Assembly: GCA_009763385.1 (NCBI GenBank)
Contig: CM019831.1
Location: 78,000,706-78,064,705, forward strand
DNA from: Coix lacryma-jobi var. lacryma-jobi
Lineage: Eukaryota; Streptophyta; Magnoliopsida; Poales; Poaceae
Reading direction: 5' to 3'
Length of the DNA stretch: 64,000 nt
Shown: in pieces, positions 59,671-64,000 of the stretch
Position numbering within the stretch: position 1 is the stretch's first letter
How the letters are laid out: each line of letters starts with the position of its first letter
Notes under the pieces: model-generated
What the model was told of the DNA's origin: nothing
The model's input: the letters and a program-made list of their open reading frames with translations, nothing else
The model's database searches: none
Program-made: the position numbers and the translations under genes

Positions 59671-61680
59671 ATGGCAACCCAAGATTCCATTCTTAAGGTA
59701 AGAAACCCTGTTTCAACATCTCCTCCTTTCTAGTGATTTTTCTGCTTTACGCACCTTTCATATTTTCAAAATTCATACGCTCCACGACCAATTCCTTATC
59801 CCCATACATGATAGTCCAAATGATTTTTTTCTTGGCCCAGTAGGCAACCTCGACCCTACTGAGGTCATCATTACTGAGACTCAAAGGATTCCCTTTAAGA
59901 ATTTGGATTTGAAATCAAAGCATTGGGGTAAAACTACCTTCAGGAACTGGCCGTCAATTATTCCGGGCTTGAGGGACTAGCTAATTAAAGTAGAAACCAA
60001 GAAGAAGCCAGATTGGATCATTCACAATTTGGATCAGTGTATCATTTTGTCTTTATCTAACATGAAGAAAAATGAATCAATGCTAAGGGTTGCCTGCTAT
60101 TTTTGGTCTGGCACCTTCAATAAGCAAGGTCCCATGACTCCAACCTTAGCCGATGTGCATATGCTTACAGGCTTGAACGTCCCTGGATCCATTAACCCTC
60201 ACAGTCTTCAGATCAAGCCCTCTACCAAACATGGAAATCTTAAATCTAGCGGTTGGTGTACTTCATTTGGAGAAGTTGCTGCTATGATAACCATTGATGA
60301 ATCAATCAGCTTCTTCTTTAAAACTTTTTATCAGGGCTTTTCAGCAGCATTCTTCAATTGGTTTCAATATCCAGACATTGCAGAGCTTGAAAACCCATAC
60401 TCCTTCAGATTCCAAAAATAATGTGATGATGAGGGTTGGAAGATTCTATGTCAGTTAATGAAATCTTGTCTCCTGCCCAATGAAATTAGGCATGGCAGGG
60501 AAAAACCCCCAATGTCTTACGAATTCTACCACCCTGTCATAGCAGCTAGACAGATGGGCTTCAGCCAAGTGCCCCCAGCTCTTTCTTTGCCGATAAGCTG
60601 AGACCAAAGGAAGCAGTAGATACTGCACTAGAGTACAAGAGAATCCTTCAGCTAGAGCAGTTTGTCTCTTTGGAGATGATCAAAGAATGGAATTGTCAAC
60701 CCTTTACTTCATCTTCTTTCAACAACTGGTGGCAACAATGGAGCACCCATCACTTCAACGAGGTCGTATCTACTTACTGCCTTAAATTGGATCCAGACTT
60801 TCAGGCAACCAATGAAGTATGCTCTCACTTTTCTCCCTTCAAATTTATATCTTTGATATTTTCCAATCTGACATCATTGTGAATGTTATGCAGGATTTGG
60901 CCAGTTTGAATCCTCCCAAAATAAATTACAACATATGGTGTCCACACCCAAGAATTGGTTGTGATGCTCCTACCATAAAAACTTTAATGAAGAGGAAAGC
61001 TTCCGAGATCCCTGATGACCAACCCCTTAGCACATTTTATAAAGGAAGTTGGTCCCTCTCAGGCCAAGAAGCTAAAGACTGACAAGTCCAAAATCAAAAT
61101 CACATCCAAGAAAAAGAAGAAAGATACTTCTGAAGGCAACCAATCAGCCAAGAATACCACCACAGAAGTAAAGAAAATGTTCTTTCTCTTCTTCCATACT
61201 TAACATGCAATTCTGATTTCCCTTTTCTGCCTCTTGATCTTAGGAGCAAGATGTATAGGAAACTGATGCCCAGAATGTTGAACCTGAGTTACTCCCTCTT
61301 CCTGATACTTATCAGGAGCCTCCTTAACCATCATCACGTAAAATCTTAGTCGATGGTTCTATATCTGCAACAATTGACTTCAATTCTGATAGAAACTCAT
61401 TTCAGACATACTCCCTGAGTCTTCATCTGCTGCCCTTGAATCTTCATCGGCTGCTCCTGAGTCTCAAATTATCCCATCTGAACAGGTACCTCAAATAACT
61501 CCCTTTCCTTTTAACAGCTTCTTGTTCATGATCATTCGCATATTTATCTGTATAGGAAAAAGGGCAGTCCTTTTCTCCTGTCATTCCCTTTGACTTGAAA
61601 GATTACATGGATGAAGAGGAAACTTCTGTACCGAAATCTCTACGAAAACTTTCTGAAGAGTCGAGGGAAGTACATTCCAC
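59671..61680 (+). pseudogene. Plant mobile domain (PMD, PF10536-like) gene, degraded
   Basis: Possible start ATG at 59671 (MATQDSILK) with a GTAAG donor just after. The main exon, about 59841-60816, carries the PMD hallmark GPMTPTLADVHMLTGLNV preceded by LRVACYFWSG. Breaks are TAG at 59978-59980, TAA at 60419-60421 and a frameshift near 60567, after which ALEYKRILQLEQFVSLEMI and NNWWQQWSTHHF follow. Likely introns: 60817-60893, 61168-61243 and 61486-61555. The later exons are Lys/Ser-rich. PMD proteins act in nuclear silencing in plants (MAIL1/MAIN family) and PMDs also occur inside transposons. Frame breaks say this copy is dead, unless some are hidden by unrecognised introns. Confidence 0.7.
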
Positions 61681-61689
61681 AAGACGTTC

Positions 61690-62290
61690 TGTGACATCGG
61701 TTCAAGTGTTAACATAATGTCTAAGGTAGCGTATGAGTACTTATATAAAAATAGACCTATGTATCAGACACATATGCAGCTGCAGCTGGCGGACCAAACA
61801 TATGGATTCCCGGAGGGAGTAGTAAAGGACGTAATGATCCAAATTGAAGACTACTACGTTCCCACTGACTTCATGGTACTAGACATGGGAAGAGAAGACA
61901 ATATCCACATCATCCTAGGAAGACCCTTCCTCAACACTACTGGCGCCATCATCTACATGAGATCTGGAGAGATCCACTTCTAGCTCCCAAGAGAGAAGGT
62001 ACGCTGCTACTTTAATAGCTATGCCACTAATGAATAGGAAAAGAAGAATCACTCAAGGAGGAGGCGCCACACATCCCAACGCAACAAGAACCGACCAATC
62101 AAGGATGGATGGGCTGACTATGAAGGAGAAGTCACCAGGAGTGAAGACATCCCATTAAAGGAAATAAAGGACGATGAAGTAAAGGAGACAAGTCCACCAG
62201 TCAAGCAAGTGTGGGGAAAGAAAGAGAGTTCTGCTGACATGCAATCATCGAGGTCCTCCTTAGGATCTGCTGATGCACCCAAGGAAGAAT
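61690..62290 (+). pseudogene. Gypsy aspartic protease fragment fused after the PMD gene
   Basis: Frame beginning FHKTFCDIGSSVNIMSK, with the D-x-G catalytic motif as DIG. It continues through LADQTYGFPEGVVKDV and IILGRPFLNTTGAIIYMRSG, the flap and ILGRPFL landmarks of plant gypsy proteases. It is open to a TAG at 61981-61983 (codon after HF). Past that stop the frame continues (LPREKVRCYFNSY) with another stop near 62036, to a final stop at about 62290. No Gag precedes and no reverse transcriptase follows, so this is a remnant. Confidence 0.75.
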
Positions 62291-64000
62291 GAGGAGCATA
62301 CAAGGACTCTTGTTCGATAGACTAAAAACATCAAATCCTCGCCGAAAGGTAACTCGGTAGTTATCCATATTCATTAGCATTAAATTCATAATTAATAGAT
62401 ATAGCATAATCATTTTACTATTAGTATCATATTTACTTCTTAGCAATTATATCTGCATTAAAAAACAAAATAAAAATATGAAAAACTCTAAGCCCCATGA
62501 GAGTATTATATTTTCTGTGGAGGCATAAAAATACATTTGCATATTTACTTCTGCATTGCATTCATCCGTAAAAACAAAAATCCAAAAAGAGACACTATGA
62601 AACACTGCTGAAACTCTGCTTAGTGGAAAGGAATAACATAAATGATCTTAAGAGCTTTAAGACAACTAGACAAATGGGAGAAATATTTATCACTAACGCT
62701 TAATCAAGTTCGACTAGTTGTGTTGTCTATCTTTGAATTTAGCAGGAAGAGAAGAAGAGAAGACTCAAGAAACCGCTAACGGTCTACTCATCTTCTGGGG
62801 ACAACCATGTCAAGATCCAGCTTGGGGGAAAGCACCCTCAGTTATCACGATAAGTATCACGACTATTTTTATTTACTATTATTAGTTCGATTTAGCTAGA
62901 TCAGGTCAATAAACAAAAAAACCCATAAAAAGATGAATAACTATTACAAAACCAAATAAAGATATTATATAATGAATAAATGTCTAGGTGGATATAAACT
63001 TAATGTTGCTCATGATGAAAATGATGAATAATTGCTCTGCTATAATTCCTTTTAAGTACCTGGCGTTCAACCTTAGATTTTCTTGAGTTTTAGACAAAGC
63101 TGTTCTGAATAAAGTCTGAACCTAAAACCTGTAGATTGCAAATGCTTGATCAAAAGTCCAGATAATTATGGGATATAATATAAAAAGGTTTGAGCTGATG
63201 TTTATCTAATTCCTAGAGATACTAGAGTTCTGGAGATTTACACTTTGAAAAGATTGAAAGCACATGATGAGATCCTGTATGACATAACATGAATTCCTAC
63301 CCAGAGCCATTAATATGATCTTAAGATGAGGCTACTTGCTTTGTTCTAAGTTTTTAGTTATGGTTGAGAAAGTTATCATGCTCTAGAAATCAAGAATGTT
63401 TTATTAAAATATTCACTCTTCTGAAGTAGTATTGTGTTAGAGGCATGGGACTATGCAAAAGTGTAAAAGGAGGAAATAAAAAGGGATAAGTGTCCGACTA
63501 CCTCAAAAAAAAAGAATTATGATAAAAATATGAAAAAGAAAAAAAAAGAATGATAGCCCATGGTCCCTCTAATTACAATATGCCAGCAAGAGATGATAAA
63601 TTTCAAAGGTTCTAAGTTCTTGATCTATGAGTATGACATCTTTCTCCCTAACTTTGAACTTTGACTTGGTAAGATATGCTATTAACTTCTTAAAAAGCTC
63701 CAGATATATATTCCTAGAAAAGAAGGAAAATACATCAATGAGGAATTATAAATATAAAAGAGTGATTTGAGAGTGTCATACAGTAAAATCTCTTAATTTT
63801 ATTTTAAAAAATATATAAAAAAACTCCAGAATGAAGGTTGATCAAAGAGTTAGAGAGACAATGCTTAACTTGATTGTTCTATCTTTCAATTACTTAAGAC
63901 ACAGGTGAAGGCAGAAACTCCATAGTTAAAGGTAATATGAGTAAGTCAGAATAGTTAACTCTAATCCAAAGGAAGATTTTTGAACATATGTACCTTTGAG
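62291..64000 (+). other. A/T-rich non-coding part of element V
   Basis: No gene found. A polypurine-like AGCTTGGGGGAAAG lies at about 62819-62832. A/T-rich runs occur at 62450-62600 and 63470-63560. Nothing else recognisable. Confidence 0.5.

Larger units (their letters stand above)
57873..64000 (+). mobile_element. Element V: gypsy-like element carrying a plant mobile domain gene (incomplete)
   Basis: Element 0 breaks at 57873. What follows is an LTR-like segment, a gene with introns that encodes a plant mobile domain, a gypsy-type protease fragment, and an A/T-rich 3' part. The right end is outside the window, so neither the second LTR nor the site duplication can be checked. A non-autonomous gypsy element that captured a host-type gene is my first choice; a Mutator-like element carrying the gene is the alternative. 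Confidence 0.55.

Overview
The window is plant nuclear DNA made, as far as I can see, entirely of nested LTR retrotransposons. Grass-type element families, tRNA-Met-type primer sites (TGGTATCAGAGC and variants), 2-4 kb LTRs and a plant mobile domain gene point to a large-genome panicoid grass of the Saccharum/Sorghum/Miscanthus kind, probably heterochromatic. The species is inference. I found no free-standing host gene, rRNA, tRNA or CRISPR array.

Layout. Element 0 is a plus-strand non-autonomous SIRE/Maximus-like element left in two pieces (16053-17551 and 57704-57872). Element II, a minus-strand SIRE-like copia (10642-16052 in view), is inserted in its gag. Element I, a minus-strand member of element 0's own family (1-10641, LTRs at 1-2393 and 8149-10641), is inserted in the integrase of II. 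Element IV, a plus-strand Tat-type gypsy (17552-57698, site duplication GTAGC), lies in the 3' part of element 0. Inside IV, Tekay/Del-type chromovirus VI (minus, 24495-52983, duplication CCTGA) splits an antisense gene with introns. Inside VI lie SIRE-type copia III (minus, 34338-45912, duplication GTGTC) and a solo LTR (48191-50074). Element V (plus, 57873 to the window end) interrupts element 0 and carries a degraded plant mobile domain gene joined to a gypsy protease fragment.

How they relate. I and 0 lack protease, integrase and most of reverse transcriptase. They share primer site, polypurine tract, 3' structured repeats and LTR hairpin arrays with II and III, so they look like parasites of the II/III machinery. 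All the polyproteins are broken now by stops and frameshifts.

The strongest candidate for something undescribed is the first ORF of chromovirus VI, upstream of gag and split by III. From its internal Met it opens with a near copy of the histone H3 tail, matching 16 of the first 22 H3 residues and keeping K4 and the ARKS motif around K9. It continues through an unrecognised domain and a coiled coil, and ends in 21 consecutive glutamates plus an acidic tail. The same element encodes a C-terminal chromodomain-type region. Other leads are two families of stem-loop repeats whose stems co-vary while loops stay fixed, and a six-exon antisense gene whose frame closes only after removing five introns and one nested element.
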